Below, piece after piece: positions 35,494 through 45,644 of a DNA stretch of 64,000 nucleotides. This stretch comes from Zhongshania aquimaris (GTDB lineage Bacteria > Pseudomonadota > Gammaproteobacteria > Pseudomonadales > Spongiibacteraceae). The notes below the pieces were generated by a model. It searched no databases. It saw only the letters and a program-made list of their open reading frames with translations, and had not been told where the DNA came from. Location of the stretch: the NCBI RefSeq assembly GCF_019312595.1, contig NZ_JAHWDQ010000004.1, forward strand, positions 124,001-188,000. The letters are read 5' to 3'. Positions within the stretch are counted from its first letter, which is position 1, and each line of letters opens with the position of its first letter. Made by a program: the position numbers and the translations under genes.

Positions 35494-35689
35494 TCCGTAA
35501 AGACACGACCCGAGTAAGAAATAACGAACAAATCGCAGATATAGCCAAACTAAAGGCCAACAAAGTGAAAAACAGTTGAACAATCGCGGCGATGCCTTAC
35601 TCTAAGCCCCAATAATTTTGCTACCTTGTCGCGCAGGACGAAACACCACCACGCACGGCTCCATCAGTAAAAAAATTCAGGAAAGTAGA

Positions 35690-36475
35690 TTGCCACTTTT
35701 AAAATCATTAACAGGTAAAAATACGGAATCATCCGCCGCCTTTCGTCTGAAAGGGGGCTTATTCCCCCTGACCCTGCTAGAAATATCTCACTACGACCGC
35801 ACTGAGTTTGAGCAACAGCTACAAGACAAAGCCGCAGAAGCCCCCATCTTCTTTAAACAAACGCCGGTTGTACTCAGCTTTGAAGAATTTGACGGCGAAT
35901 TAAGCACCTTGCCACTGAGCGAGCTAGTTGAAATTTGTAAGACACACGGGCTCCTACCGGTGGCATTGCGCAACAGCAATGCAGCACTACAGGACGAAGC
36001 AAAACAAATCTCGTTGGCGATTATGCCCGTCGGACGCGTCAAACCCAATGCGGACAAGACCGCAAGCGACACCGCGCCAACAGCCACCGAAGACGCCAGC
36101 GCCGCGCCAGCAGCGGAGCATATTGGCGAGATCAACCCCAATTCAAGCCCCAGCAAAATAGTCACCACGCCTATTCGCTCCGGCCAACAGGTTTACGCGC
36201 CCGGCGGCGACCTCATTATCATGGCATCGGTATCTGCTGGCGCTGAAGTCTTAGCCGACGGCAATATTCATATATATGGTGCCTTGCGCGGCCGCGCACT
36301 AGCCGGTGTGCGCGGCGACACCTCGGCACGTATTTTTTGCCAAAGTTTAGAAGCCGAACTGGTCTCTATCGCCGGCAACTTTAAAGTAGATGAAGATCTT
36401 CGCAAAGATCATTGGAAAAGCGCGGTTCACGCCAGCCTGGACGAGCAGACACTTTGTATTACCCCACTCGTATAG
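35690..36475 (+). CDS. minC: septum site-determining protein MinC
   Basis: MinC, about 261 residues, inhibits FtsZ ring formation away from mid-cell when recruited by MinD. The N-terminal FtsZ-binding domain starts at AFRLKGGLFPLTLLEI. An Ala/Pro/Thr-rich linker (about 130-165) leads to the C-terminal MinD-binding beta-helix with VYAPGGDLIIMASVSAGAEV and the GALRGRALAG motif. The frame opens earlier (TTG 35618), but TTG 35690 has AGGA seven bases upstream and gives the normal length. It begins the minCDE operon. Confidence 0.93.
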   Translation: MPLLKSLTGKNTESSAAFRLKGGLFPLTLLEISHYDRTEFEQQLQDKAAEAPIFFKQTPVVLSFEEFDGELSTLPLSELVEICKTHGLLPVALRNSNAALQDEAKQISLAIMPVGRVKPNADKTASDTAPTATEDASAAPAAEHIGEINPNSSPSKIVTTPIRSGQQVYAPGGDLIIMASVSAGAEVLADGNIHIYGALRGRALAGVRGDTSARIFCQSLEAELVSIAGNFKVDEDLRKDHWKSAVHASLDEQTLCITPLV

Positions 36476-36533
36476 CCTTGCCTGAACTTCACCTATTTTT
36501 ACCACGCAACACCAGCACAGAAGGATTAAAGCC

Positions 36534-37349
36534 TTGGCCAAAATTATTGTAGTTACCTCAGGAAAAGGCGGTGTGGGTAAAACCACCACCAGCGCCGCGA
36601 TAAGTAGTGGTATCGCCATGCGCGGCCATAAAACCGTGGTTATCGATTTTGATATCGGTTTGCGCAACCTTGACATCATCATGAACTGCGAACGCCGCGT
36701 CGTGTACGACTTCGTCAATGTCATCAATGGTGAAGCCAATCTTCGCCAAGCTTTGATTAAAGACAAGCGGGCGGAAAACCTCTATATATTGCCCGCCTCG
36801 CAAACCCGTGACAAAGACGCGCTGACCGTCGAAGGCGTAGAGCGCATTCTGAACGAATTGGCCGCCGACGGCTTTGAGTACATTATTTGCGATTCACCTG
36901 CCGGCATTGAACACGGCGCGTTTATGGCGATGTATTTCGCTGATATGGCCATTGTCGTTGCCAACCCAGAAGTATCGTCGGTGCGCGACTCAGACCGCAT
37001 TTTAGGCATACTGCAAAGCAAATCGCGGCGCGCAGAAAATGGCGAACGCGTTGAAGAGTGCTTATTGCTAACCCGCTACAACCCCGAGCGCGTTGCCAAA
37101 GGTGAAATGCTCGGCGTACAGGATGTAGAAGAAATTCTCGCCACCAAACTACTCGGCGTTATCCCTGAATCCGAGACCGTTCTCAAAGCCTCGAACCAAG
37201 GTATTCCCGTCATCCATGATATAGAAAGCCCCGCAGGCCAAGCGTACTCAGACGCGGTAAGCCGCCTACTCGGCGAAGAAGTCGAACACCGCTTCATGAG
37301 TGTAGAGCAGAAGGGACTCTTCAAACGTTTGTTTCGGAGGAGCGCATGA
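36534..37349 (+). CDS. minD: septum site-determining ATPase MinD
   Basis: A 271-residue membrane-binding ATPase. The deviant Walker [11 protein letters not shown] is at residues 9-18. The Asp of [12 protein letters not shown] follows, and the C-terminal amphipathic helix ([11 protein letters not shown]) anchors it to the membrane. It oscillates between poles with MinE and recruits MinC. The start is TTG at 36534 with AGAAGGA upstream, giving the usual [14 protein letters not shown]-terminus. The 3' end overlaps minE by 4 bases (ATGA). Confidence 0.97.
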   Translation: MAKIIVVTSGKGGVGKTTTSAAISSGIAMRGHKTVVIDFDIGLRNLDIIMNCERRVVYDFVNVINGEANLRQALIKDKRAENLYILPASQTRDKDALTVEGVERILNELAADGFEYIICDSPAGIEHGAFMAMYFADMAIVVANPEVSSVRDSDRILGILQSKSRRAENGERVEECLLLTRYNPERVAKGEMLGVQDVEEILATKLLGVIPESETVLKASNQGIPVIHDIESPAGQAYSDAVSRLLGEEVEHRFMSVEQKGLFKRLFRRSA

Positions 37350-37600
37350 GCATATTTGATTATTTCCGCAGCGCGAAGAAAGATACGGCATCTATTGCCA
37401 AAGAGCGCCTGCAAATCATTGTCGCCCACGAACGCAATCAGCGAAATAAGCCCGACTATCTGCCTAAGCTGCAACAAGAGTTGCTAGAGGTGATTCGGAA
37501 ATACGTCGATGTCGATCAAGATCAGGTTGAAGTACAGCTGGATAATAACGGCAATTGCTCCGTGCTGGAGCTCAACATCACGCTGCCTGATCGGGTTTAG
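37346..37600 (+). CDS. minE: cell division topological specificity factor MinE
   Basis: An 84-residue protein that stimulates MinD ATPase and drives its oscillation. The N-terminal membrane and MinD-interaction segment (about 12-35: [17 protein letters not shown]) and the C-terminal dimerisation domain are both present, at normal length. The overlap with minD indicates translational coupling. Confidence 0.97.
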   Translation: MSIFDYFRSAKKDTASIAKERLQIIVAHERNQRNKPDYLPKLQQELLEVIRKYVDVDQDQVEVQLDNNGNCSVLELNITLPDRV

Positions 37601-37672
37601 TCTCTCTGACCGAGCCCAGTAAATTAGGCTTAGCCATAAAACTCGCAGTGATGATTAACTCATCTTCTGCAA

Positions 37673-37715
37673 AGCAGCGACGGTAGCTTATGGCTTACGT
37701 CGCTGCTGTTTATTT
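37673..37715 (+). terminator. terminator of minCDE
   Basis: AGCAGCGACG (37673-37682) and CGTCGCTGCT (37698-37707) form a perfect 10-bp stem. The 15-base loop can itself pair (GTA...TAC), and GTTTATTT follows. It lies 73 bases after minE. The rest of the 313-base gap to the next gene (37601-37913) shows nothing else definite beyond the presumed promoter of that gene. Confidence 0.7.
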
Positions 37716-37913
37716 CAATCTTCAGGCGCGCGGAAAGACGCTGAGTAACGTCCCTATCATTAGCGACTCTTTTATTTCCAATAGCGGTTGGGGGCAGCTA
37801 CTTAATATTGATAATATTGCTACTTACTAGACGGCACGGCCAATCTGCCATCTAGCGCGCAATACAATTGCGTGACACTTCAATCACCGAAAAGGCACGA
37901 AAAAGAGTCATCT

Positions 37914-38540
37914 ATGCTACTTCGTATCTGTTTTGCTCTTCTCCTCTCCTCACCAACTATCAGCTTCGCGGCGGACTGCGAGGACAGAGAGATCTTTACC
38001 GGGGAGTTACTCACTCGCGCCATCACTCAACTCGTTCAGAACTACGGCGAGTCAGCTAGCAAGCAGGCTATCTCCCGCTGTGAAAGCGGGCCGGGATCAA
38101 AACGCCAGATCAAATTGGCGGCCCACGAGCAAGACGACAACTTCACCTACTACCGCATGGTCAGCTGTGACCAGGGCCGAGCCGCAGACGACGTTAGCTG
38201 CAAGGCCAGTGAAGGCAGGCGCATCAAATATCAGGGTACCACCATCGATACGGACTCTGCCGCAGGTGATAGCGATAAAAATGCGAAGTTTACCGAAAAC
38301 TACCTGCGCGCACTTGACTGCTTCAGCGCCGGATTGCAAGCCGGCACCGTAAAGGCGCGCAAATACAATCGCCTGCTCGATACCACTCTAGATATCCCGC
38401 TGCCCGTAGACAGCGTGATTAACTCAATTCATTTACTACCCGGCTTTCAGCGCTACATTATCAACGCTGGCGCAGAGCACTTTCGTTTCAGCGTCGAACT
38501 CGATAAAGAATACGGCTGCTTTATTGAAGTGTTGAAATAG
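37914..38540 (+). CDS. exported hypothetical protein
   Basis: A 208-residue protein from ATG 37914, which has AAAGAG upstream; an in-frame ATG-less extension starts at 37872. A clear signal peptide (LLRICFALLLSSPTISFA) precedes a mature part with several Cys (for example CEDRE, SRCESG, VSCDQG, VSCKAS, DCFSAG, YGCFIEV), suggesting disulphide bonds in the periplasm. I do not recognise the family. No operon partner is evident; yaiI is convergent 4 bases away. Confidence 0.65.
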   Translation: MLLRICFALLLSSPTISFAADCEDREIFTGELLTRAITQLVQNYGESASKQAISRCESGPGSKRQIKLAAHEQDDNFTYYRMVSCDQGRAADDVSCKASEGRRIKYQGTTIDTDSAAGDSDKNAKFTENYLRALDCFSAGLQAGTVKARKYNRLLDTTLDIPLPVDSVINSIHLLPGFQRYIINAGAEHFRFSVELDKEYGCFIEVLK

Positions 38541-38544
38541 CATA

Positions 38545-38997
38545 TTACGCTTGCCGCGCCAGATAGCGATCGAGCTGGTTGGCGAAGGCTTGCTTGTCTG
38601 CCGAACTGTAGGCGGGCGCACCGCCGCTGTGTACCCCTGAGGATCGCATGGTGTCCATAAAGTCACGCATGTTTAAGCGACTTCGGACATTGTCTGCCGT
38701 TAACAATTCGCCTCGTGGGCTCAGCGCCAAAGCGCCCTTTTCTATTACTTCGGCAGCCAAGGGAATATCACTGGTAATCACCAAGTCGCCCGCCTGCGCG
38801 CGGCGCACTATTTCATTGTCCGCCACATCAAAGCCACTACTTACCTGCACAGCTGAAATATAGGGTGATGGCGGCACCCGCACCGATTGATTCGCGATCA
38901 AGGTCAACATAATTTTGGTTCGCACCGCCGCCTTAAACAAGATTTCCCTTACCACCACTGGACATGCGTCCGCGTCCACCCAAATCGTCACGACCAC
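38545..38997 (-). CDS. yaiI: UPF0178 (YaiI/YqxD) family protein
   Basis: A 150-residue protein of the YaiI/YqxD family. It has the diagnostic WVDADACPV start, the [14 protein letters not shown] block (about 76-89), and the [16 protein letters not shown] C-terminal part. The fold is PIN-like, so a nuclease role is often suggested. No activity is established. Confidence 0.88.
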   Translation of the reverse strand: MVVTIWVDADACPVVVREILFKAAVRTKIMLTLIANQSVRVPPSPYISAVQVSSGFDVADNEIVRRAQAGDLVITSDIPLAAEVIEKGALALSPRGELLTADNVRSRLNMRDFMDTMRSSGVHSGGAPAYSSADKQAFANQLDRYLARQA

Positions 38998-39167
38998 CTC
39001 ATTTTTCAGTTAACAAAACACCTGTACTCGACAATTTCAGCACCGGAATCAAACACAGGCCGATAAGCAGCCCTAGGGAAAGTACGAATACCGACCTTGT
39101 TATAGCTACCGTAGCATGACGAGGTCGCGGAAAACCAAGAGAGCCGAACGATGCAGAGCTCTATTGC

Positions 39168-42100
39168 ATGAAAGACCTATTTACAGGCTTAAAAATAAAT
39201 CACCACACTGAAACGGGAAAAACACAGCCCAATGCCCGTTATCGCCTTTACTACGACAAAATGAAATGCCTGCATTTACTAGTATGGATAGTCAGCGTCA
39301 TCTCAATTATTACCATTGGCGCTTACATCGACAAAGTCAATAATCACACCTATAAAATAAGCTCTCGCGACCAAGCAGACAAAGAGCTCCAAATTATCGC
39401 CGCGAGACTAGAAGGCAATATACTAGGCAATCTACAAACCTCTAAAGCCATGCTGTCAGCAATTTATTCTAACCCAAATATCGATCAAGAAGGCTTCGCT
39501 AAATTTGCAAAACCCTTATTCGATGGCAGCGCGCAGCTCCGCAATATTAGCGCCACACGTAACCTAACGCTGCAGTATATGTACCCTGTAGAGGGCAACG
39601 AGAGCGCAATCGGTTTCGACTACAATAAACGCCCAGATCAACTCAAAGACTTGCTTCGCGCACGCGACACGCAACAAACCATCATCTCTGGCCCGTTTGA
39701 ACTTATCCAGGGTGGGCAGGGACTTATCGCCCGAATACCAGTCGTTATAACGAATGCGGAAGATCAGTCGGCAAGCGTATGGGGCACCGTGTCCGCTGTC
39801 ATCGACCTACAGCGCTTGTATGAGGCCAGCGGCCTGCTGGCAATAAATTCAGAGTTGAATATCGCAATACGCAAGCTAGGGTCGGATTCCTCAGCAGTGT
39901 TTTTCGGCAACACCAGCTCCTTTGTCGAAGATGCTCGTCCCGTTACCGCCGAAATATCCATGCCCTCAGGAGAGAAATGGCAGCTCGCTGCCATACCCAA
40001 AAGCGGCTGGCCGACACTAGCTAATAATGCCAGTGCACTGAGGACTTATCTCGTTATTGCAGGTCTAGCCATCTTTTCAATGATCGCGGCCATTCTGCAA
40101 TTGGTTGTACGCCGTCAACGACACAATTTTTTATTGCATAGTCTTTTTGATTTATCACCCAACGGCATTGCACTTAGCGACTTTGAAAGCGGTGATTTTT
40201 TGCAAGTTAACGATACCCTGCTCGCCAGCACAGGGTATAGCCGCGAAGAGTTTATAGCCCTAAACGATTGGCAGCTAAGTGCAAAAAATGCCGAAGAAGC
40301 CGAGCAATATCAAATACGAGCGCTACAAAAAACCGGTCGCTACGGCCCTTATGAACGCAACTATATCCGCAAAGATGGCAGTGAATTCCCGGTGCGGCTG
40401 AGCGGCTTATTAATTCATGACGACTCCGGAAAAGCCTTTGTCTGGTCGATAATCGAAGATATTTCTGCACAAAAGAAAACGGCCGAGATCATGCAACGCC
40501 AGCAATCGCTAATGCGCTCAATGGGCGCACAAGCCCGCGTTGGCGCCTGGGAATATATCGTCAAAGCCGACAAAATGTACTGGTCGGAAATGACCAGAAA
40601 AATATTCAAAGTAGCCGACGATTTCACTCCAAGCTACCAAAATAATAATCAGTTCTATCACACCAGAGATTCGCTGTTACGAATTAACAAAGCAATAAAA
40701 GAAGCAATGGAAGACGGCGTCCCCTTCAGCGAAGAGATAAAAATACGCGCGGCGAACGGGCGCGAAACCTGGGTTCACATTACCGGTCAAGCCGAATTCC
40801 ACGACCAGAGCTGTATTCGTGTCTATGGTTCAGTGCAAGACATCGATAGTCGCAGAAAAGTACGAGATGAACTTATCGACGCCAAAGAAAAAGCAGAAGC
40901 CGCCGTACACGCCAAAAGCGAATTCTTAGCCGTTATGAGCCATGAAATACGCACACCAATGAATGGCGTGCTAGGCATGCTAAATCTATTAGAAAACTCT
41001 CCGCTAAATAAAGACCAAGAACGTAAAATCAATGTCGCGAAAACAAGCGCGCAATCCCTATTAAACTTGATAAACGATATTCTCGATTTTTCTAAAGTCG
41101 ACGCCGGCAAGCTGCAATTAGAAAACATTGTTTTCAATATCAGAAAACTGTTTGACGACATCGGTGCGAGTCAAGCCTTAAACGCCCATGAAAAAGGGCT
41201 AGAATTAATCATTGATCAAAGCGCGATTAATCAGAGTTGGGTATCTGGTGACCCAGCTCGCCTACGTCAAATTATTACCAATTTATTAGCCAATGCCATT
41301 AAGTTCACCGCGCAGGGCAACATTATTCTACGCGCCGGATTGCGCTCCAAAAATGGCAACTTGATTCTAAGCTGCGCCATTACCGACACTGGCATTGGCA
41401 TCCCCAATAGCGAAATAAAACGACTTTTCTCACCGTTTACACAGATCGATGCCAGCACAACCCGCAAATTTGGTGGATCTGGACTAGGCTTATCTATCTG
41501 TAAGAATTTATGCGAGCTAATGGGTGGTAGCATTTCCGTCGCCAGCGCCTATCACGAAGGCAGCACCTTTACATTTACAGTTTGCCTAAAAGATTGCAGC
41601 GACCGCGACACCGCAGATCAATTCAATCTAGATACAACACGTAATCGTGCCGTATTTATCCTTGACGACAATAAGGCGTTCGCAAGTTCTATTTGCAATC
41701 AACTTAAAAAATGGAAAGTCGACGTTAGCGCTCCAGAAAGTGCCAATGATTTAATCTTACAAGTGGAATCCGAGGCCAAAGACGACGCAGAAAAACTCGT
41801 CATCATCGGTATGACTGACGAACACCAAAGCGATACGGTCGCACTGTGCACCAAACTTCGCCAAAACCCTCACTTTGACTGCGCAACAATTGTGATAGTA
41901 GCGTATACCGATATTGCTGACGGCGAACAACTTTCACTCGCCGGTGCCAATGGCTTTTATCTCAAGCCGATTTCATACAGTGATCTCACATCAATCCTTA
42001 AGCTCAAGCCACATGAAAAGGCATTCCCAACAAAAGCGGCAAAAGGAAAATTAAGCAACTTAGACGCAAGCGATACCGTTGCCATTTCGCGCACTCATCA

Positions 42101-42950
42101 AAAACAGGACGCGTTCAGCCAACACAAGGTGCTATTGGTTGAAGACAATCCGGTTAACCAAGAAGTAGGACGCTGCACCTTGACGGAAATGGGATTTGAC
42201 ACCGATGTCGCGGCCAACGGCCAAGTAGCACTGCAAATGTTAAATGCCACTCCGAACGACATGCCTTATGCACTGATATTGCTTGACTGCCAAATGCCGG
42301 AAATGGACGGCTACCAAGTTTGCAAGCATATACGCAACGGTAGCGCAGGCGATGATTATCGCTCTATCCCCATCATCGCGCTCACTGCAAATGCGATGTC
42401 TGGTGATAAAGAGAAGTGCATTAGTGCGGGAATGAATGACTATCTACCCAAGCCCTTTACCCCGAGCAATCTAATTGAAAAGCTGCAACGCTGGTTACCT
42501 ACAGAGACCTTAACGCCAAGCCCCGCTTTACCGACTTCGCTACCACACGTAGACCCCGCAAATAGCAGCTGCGACGAAGGGGCAATTTGGATTAAAGAAA
42601 GGGCACTAGAAAGTGCTATGGGGCGTCAAGAGGTGCTTAAGAAATTACTGACTTTATTCTGCGAACAAATTAGTGCCCAACTCAAGGAATTGGACTCCGC
42701 CTATACTGAGTCAAACCACAACGAGATGGCGTCCATCGCCCATGCCGTTAAAGGTAGTGCAGCACAATTGCACGGCATAAAATTGCAAGAGTGCGCCGCT
42801 AAACTTGAGCGCGCCGCGAAAGATCAAAACAGCACAGACGTCGACCAGCTCTACAATGACTTCAAACAACAAAGTGAAAACCTCAGGAACTGCTTCAAAA
42901 GCTATTTAACGCCAAAACACACTGCAGCGACCAGCACCGCATTAAACTGA
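39168..42950 (+). CDS. CHASE-PAS hybrid histidine kinase with two receivers and Hpt (BarA-like)
   Basis: A 1260-residue membrane kinase. TM1 is at about residues 33-55, a periplasmic CHASE-type domain at about 75-280, and TM2 at about 290-312. Two PAS/PAC domains follow (about 320-440 and 450-565), then HisKA (AVMSHEIRTPMNG) and HATPase (NLLANAIKFT, GGSGLGLSICKNLCELMGG). The first receiver is degenerate: the phospho-acceptor position reads VIIGMTD with no Asp. The second is intact (ILLDCQMPEMDG). A C-terminal Hpt has SIAHAVKGSAAQLHG. The domain series supports an internal phosphorelay H-D-H with an outside response regulator. No partner regulator adjoins. Confidence 0.88.
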   Translation: MKDLFTGLKINHHTETGKTQPNARYRLYYDKMKCLHLLVWIVSVISIITIGAYIDKVNNHTYKISSRDQADKELQIIAARLEGNILGNLQTSKAMLSAIYSNPNIDQEGFAKFAKPLFDGSAQLRNISATRNLTLQYMYPVEGNESAIGFDYNKRPDQLKDLLRARDTQQTIISGPFELIQGGQGLIARIPVVITNAEDQSASVWGTVSAVIDLQRLYEASGLLAINSELNIAIRKLGSDSSAVFFGNTSSFVEDARPVTAEISMPSGEKWQLAAIPKSGWPTLANNASALRTYLVIAGLAIFSMIAAILQLVVRRQRHNFLLHSLFDLSPNGIALSDFESGDFLQVNDTLLASTGYSREEFIALNDWQLSAKNAEEAEQYQIRALQKTGRYGPYERNYIRKDGSEFPVRLSGLLIHDDSGKAFVWSIIEDISAQKKTAEIMQRQQSLMRSMGAQARVGAWEYIVKADKMYWSEMTRKIFKVADDFTPSYQNNNQFYHTRDSLLRINKAIKEAMEDGVPFSEEIKIRAANGRETWVHITGQAEFHDQSCIRVYGSVQDIDSRRKVRDELIDAKEKAEAAVHAKSEFLAVMSHEIRTPMNGVLGMLNLLENSPLNKDQERKINVAKTSAQSLLNLINDILDFSKVDAGKLQLENIVFNIRKLFDDIGASQALNAHEKGLELIIDQSAINQSWVSGDPARLRQIITNLLANAIKFTAQGNIILRAGLRSKNGNLILSCAITDTGIGIPNSEIKRLFSPFTQIDASTTRKFGGSGLGLSICKNLCELMGGSISVASAYHEGSTFTFTVCLKDCSDRDTADQFNLDTTRNRAVFILDDNKAFASSICNQLKKWKVDVSAPESANDLILQVESEAKDDAEKLVIIGMTDEHQSDTVALCTKLRQNPHFDCATIVIVAYTDIADGEQLSLAGANGFYLKPISYSDLTSILKLKPHEKAFPTKAAKGKLSNLDASDTVAISRTHQKQDAFSQHKVLLVEDNPVNQEVGRCTLTEMGFDTDVAANGQVALQMLNATPNDMPYALILLDCQMPEMDGYQVCKHIRNGSAGDDYRSIPIIALTANAMSGDKEKCISAGMNDYLPKPFTPSNLIEKLQRWLPTETLTPSPALPTSLPHVDPANSSCDEGAIWIKERALESAMGRQEVLKKLLTLFCEQISAQLKELDSAYTESNHNEMASIAHAVKGSAAQLHGIKLQECAAKLERAAKDQNSTDVDQLYNDFKQQSENLRNCFKSYLTPKHTAATSTALN

Positions 42951-43036
42951 TCAAATTTAAAATTTGCCAAGACTCGGCTTAGGGCTTCCACGGCTTAGCG
43001 CTTATACTGCGGTCAACTTGGCGGCATTTATCAATC

Positions 43037-44266
43037 ATGAATTTCGAACTTTGGGCTCAGCGACTAAATACGGTATTGATCCAGAATCAATCTTTATGGC
43101 GTCACAATGCCTACAGCAACTTCACAGCGTCACCAATTGACGACAATGCCGTTCTTGGAGATTTTCTACTTGCGCTTAATGACGATGAATTTGCGCAACT
43201 ACAACGCAATGACCAGCAACTGCTCACACGCTTAATTCCCTACTTTCCGCCCGCCGTCGAATTGCTTGAGCTAATCACGATCACATCAGCACCTGCAGCC
43301 TCCCACCGCGAACCACCCGTCGGTATTCCCGGCAATAAATGGCAGCAAATCCAGGCGTTTATCGATGCCCACCCAACTAAAATAGGCGAAACCCAGGCAA
43401 ACCAAAACCCAGCGCTCCTCAACAATACACCCGCCATTGAATGGTGCAGTGGTAAGGGCTATTTAAGTGAAGCATTATTCTCTCGCTATGCACTAGACTC
43501 TGTTGGTCTTGAAATTGACGCAAGCCTAGTGGACTCGGGAAATAAGCGAGCTGGAAAAAGCGCGGGGCGAACATACCAAATTGTGAAATGCGACGTGCTC
43601 AGTGAGGGTGTATTTAACTTCGTCAATTCATCAACACAGATCCTAGCGCTACACGCCTGCGGCGGACTCCATCAACGCCTTTTAAGCGTTAGCGCGACAG
43701 CGCACAGCCCGCGTATCAGTTTTTCGCCGTGCTGCTACCACCGCTTTAATCACGGCGAATATCAAGCGCTTTCCAGCTCAATGAAGGCTAGCGCACTGTC
43801 ATTATCCAATAGCGATCTGCGTACCGCCGTGCGACAAACCTGCACTGCAGGGGCGGGCGAAACCGCCGCTAGGCGACGGCTCCAAGCCCGCTATATAGGA
43901 CTTAGAATTTTACTTGCTGAACAGGGTTTCGCCACTGACACAGCTCTACCCTCAAGCCCTCAGCACTGGAGCAAGGTGCGTTTTCGGGATTGGGTAAATG
44001 AAATACTCAGCCGCAAATCAATCGCCGTCACCATTCCGACCAATATCGCTCAGTATGAAGTCGCGGGTGCACAAGGTCTGCGCAAAGCGGAACGACTCGA
44101 CCTTATTCGCATGGCATTTCGACGGGCGATAGAGCTGCGCTGCGTACTCGACAGTATTTTATATCTACAAGAACAGCATTATGACTGCACGCTCAGTGAG
44201 TTCTGCCCCAGCTCACTCACGCCACGAAACCTGCTTGTTCAAGCCGTAAAACGCGCAGCAATATAA
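43037..44266 (+). CDS. SAM-dependent methyltransferase, METTL25/GSTCD-like
   Basis: A 409-residue protein with a methyltransferase core. The SAM-binding loop is EWCSGKGYLSEALF (about residues 134-147), the acidic strand VGLEID, the ALHACGGLH strand, and FSPCCYHRF near the active site. The xxCCYH and xHACGxL motifs are those of the Methyltransf_32 group, which includes eukaryotic METTL25, RRNAD1 and GSTCD and some bacterial homologues. The substrate is unknown (RNA or a small molecule). It is followed by the rRNA methyltransferase gene on the same strand. Confidence 0.72.
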   Translation: MNFELWAQRLNTVLIQNQSLWRHNAYSNFTASPIDDNAVLGDFLLALNDDEFAQLQRNDQQLLTRLIPYFPPAVELLELITITSAPAASHREPPVGIPGNKWQQIQAFIDAHPTKIGETQANQNPALLNNTPAIEWCSGKGYLSEALFSRYALDSVGLEIDASLVDSGNKRAGKSAGRTYQIVKCDVLSEGVFNFVNSSTQILALHACGGLHQRLLSVSATAHSPRISFSPCCYHRFNHGEYQALSSSMKASALSLSNSDLRTAVRQTCTAGAGETAARRRLQARYIGLRILLAEQGFATDTALPSSPQHWSKVRFRDWVNEILSRKSIAVTIPTNIAQYEVAGAQGLRKAERLDLIRMAFRRAIELRCVLDSILYLQEQHYDCTLSEFCPSSLTPRNLLVQAVKRAAI

Positions 44267-44372
44267 AGGCAACTAAGGTAATCCAACGCCGCTCATCGCT
44301 GCGGTGTTTCACACTAGGCAGCAATCGGGGATAATGCCAGCTTTTCCCGCGACCATCCTCAGGAATCCAGTA

Positions 44373-45563
44373 ATGACACTTCAACGCCTCCGCCTCGCCA
44401 AGAACGAAGACAAACGTCTGCGCAGCGGTCATTTATGGATTTATAGTAATGAGATAGACGCCAGCGCGACACCACTGCGCAATTTCTCGGCGGGCGAACA
44501 CGTTATTGTGGAAAACCAACAGGGCAAGAGCTTGGGGGTTGCCTATGTTAACCCCCAGTCTCTAATCTGCGCTCGACTCATGAGTCACGATGAGCGGCCT
44601 ATCGATGTGAACTTTTTAAAAAAGCGGATCAAATCCGCCCTCGCGCTGCGCGAAACCCTGTATGAACACCCCTGCTACCGACTTATCTATGGTGAGAGTG
44701 ATTTACTACCGGGCTTAGTTGTCGACCGTTTCGGCGACCACCTCTCAGTACAGCTCAACACTGCAGGCATGGATGCAATGCGCGACATTATCATTGAAGC
44801 GCTTGTGCGCATGCTGCAGCCGCAGTCAATTCTGTTACGCAACGATGCCGCAGTTCGTAAACTTGAAGGGCTGGAGCTAGAGGTTGTCACTGCCTATGGC
44901 GAGGTTCCAGATGAAGTAGAACTGATTGAAAACGGTGTGCGTTTTCTCGCGCCACTGGCTGCGGGTCAAAAAACCGGCTGGTTCTACGACCAGCGCCCCA
45001 ACCGCGAGTGGCTGCGCACCTTAGCCCCCGGCAAGCGTGTGCTAGATGTATTTAGCTATGTGGGCAGCTTTGGTGTGCAAGCTGCTGTCTTTGGCGCAAG
45101 CGATGTTTGGTGCGCTGACATCTCCGAATCCGCGCTTGATATGGTGCACAAAAACGCTGAGCTCAATGGCGTTGCCGATAAACTCAGCACCGTACAAGGC
45201 GATGCTTTCACAACGCTAAAATCATTGAAAGAAGCTGACGAACGCTTCGATGTCATCATCGTAGACCCACCGGCGTTCATCAAACGTAAGAAAGATCAGA
45301 AAGAAGGCATTCTAGCCTACCGCCGTATCAACGAGATGGCCATGCGCTTGCTAAACCACGACGGCTTTCTTATCTCAGGCTCTTGCTCAATGCACATGCC
45401 TCGGGAGGAAATGCTAGATTTAGTCCGCGCCTCTGCGCGACATATCGATCGCCACGCCCAAATTCTTGCGGAGGGTATGCAGGGAGCCGACCATCCAGTT
45501 CACTCGGCAATACCTGAAACGCGCTATTTAAAAGCCGTATTGAGCCGAATTTCCCGCACCTAA
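44373..45563 (+). CDS. rlmI: class I rRNA large-subunit methyltransferase, RlmI-type
   Basis: 396 residues from ATG 44373, which has AGGA eight bases upstream; the frame opens 69 bases earlier without a site. An N-terminal PUA-like domain (about 1-75) leads to a middle domain with GESDLLPGLVVDRF, a block diagnostic of the RlmI/YccW family. The C-terminal Rossmann methyltransferase has DVFSYVGSFGVQA, the VDPPAFIKR catalytic loop and the SCSMHM cysteine. RlmI makes m5C1962 in 23S rRNA. The exact target is assumed from family. Confidence 0.83.
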   Translation: MTLQRLRLAKNEDKRLRSGHLWIYSNEIDASATPLRNFSAGEHVIVENQQGKSLGVAYVNPQSLICARLMSHDERPIDVNFLKKRIKSALALRETLYEHPCYRLIYGESDLLPGLVVDRFGDHLSVQLNTAGMDAMRDIIIEALVRMLQPQSILLRNDAAVRKLEGLELEVVTAYGEVPDEVELIENGVRFLAPLAAGQKTGWFYDQRPNREWLRTLAPGKRVLDVFSYVGSFGVQAAVFGASDVWCADISESALDMVHKNAELNGVADKLSTVQGDAFTTLKSLKEADERFDVIIVDPPAFIKRKKDQKEGILAYRRINEMAMRLLNHDGFLISGSCSMHMPREEMLDLVRASARHIDRHAQILAEGMQGADHPVHSAIPETRYLKAVLSRISRT

Positions 45564-45644
45564 CTTTTGGCTAATAACTCGCTTCGCAAGCTCTAATCAA
45601 TAAAGGTAATTCAAAAACTAAGTCAGCGTAAAACGCCGCGGCGA

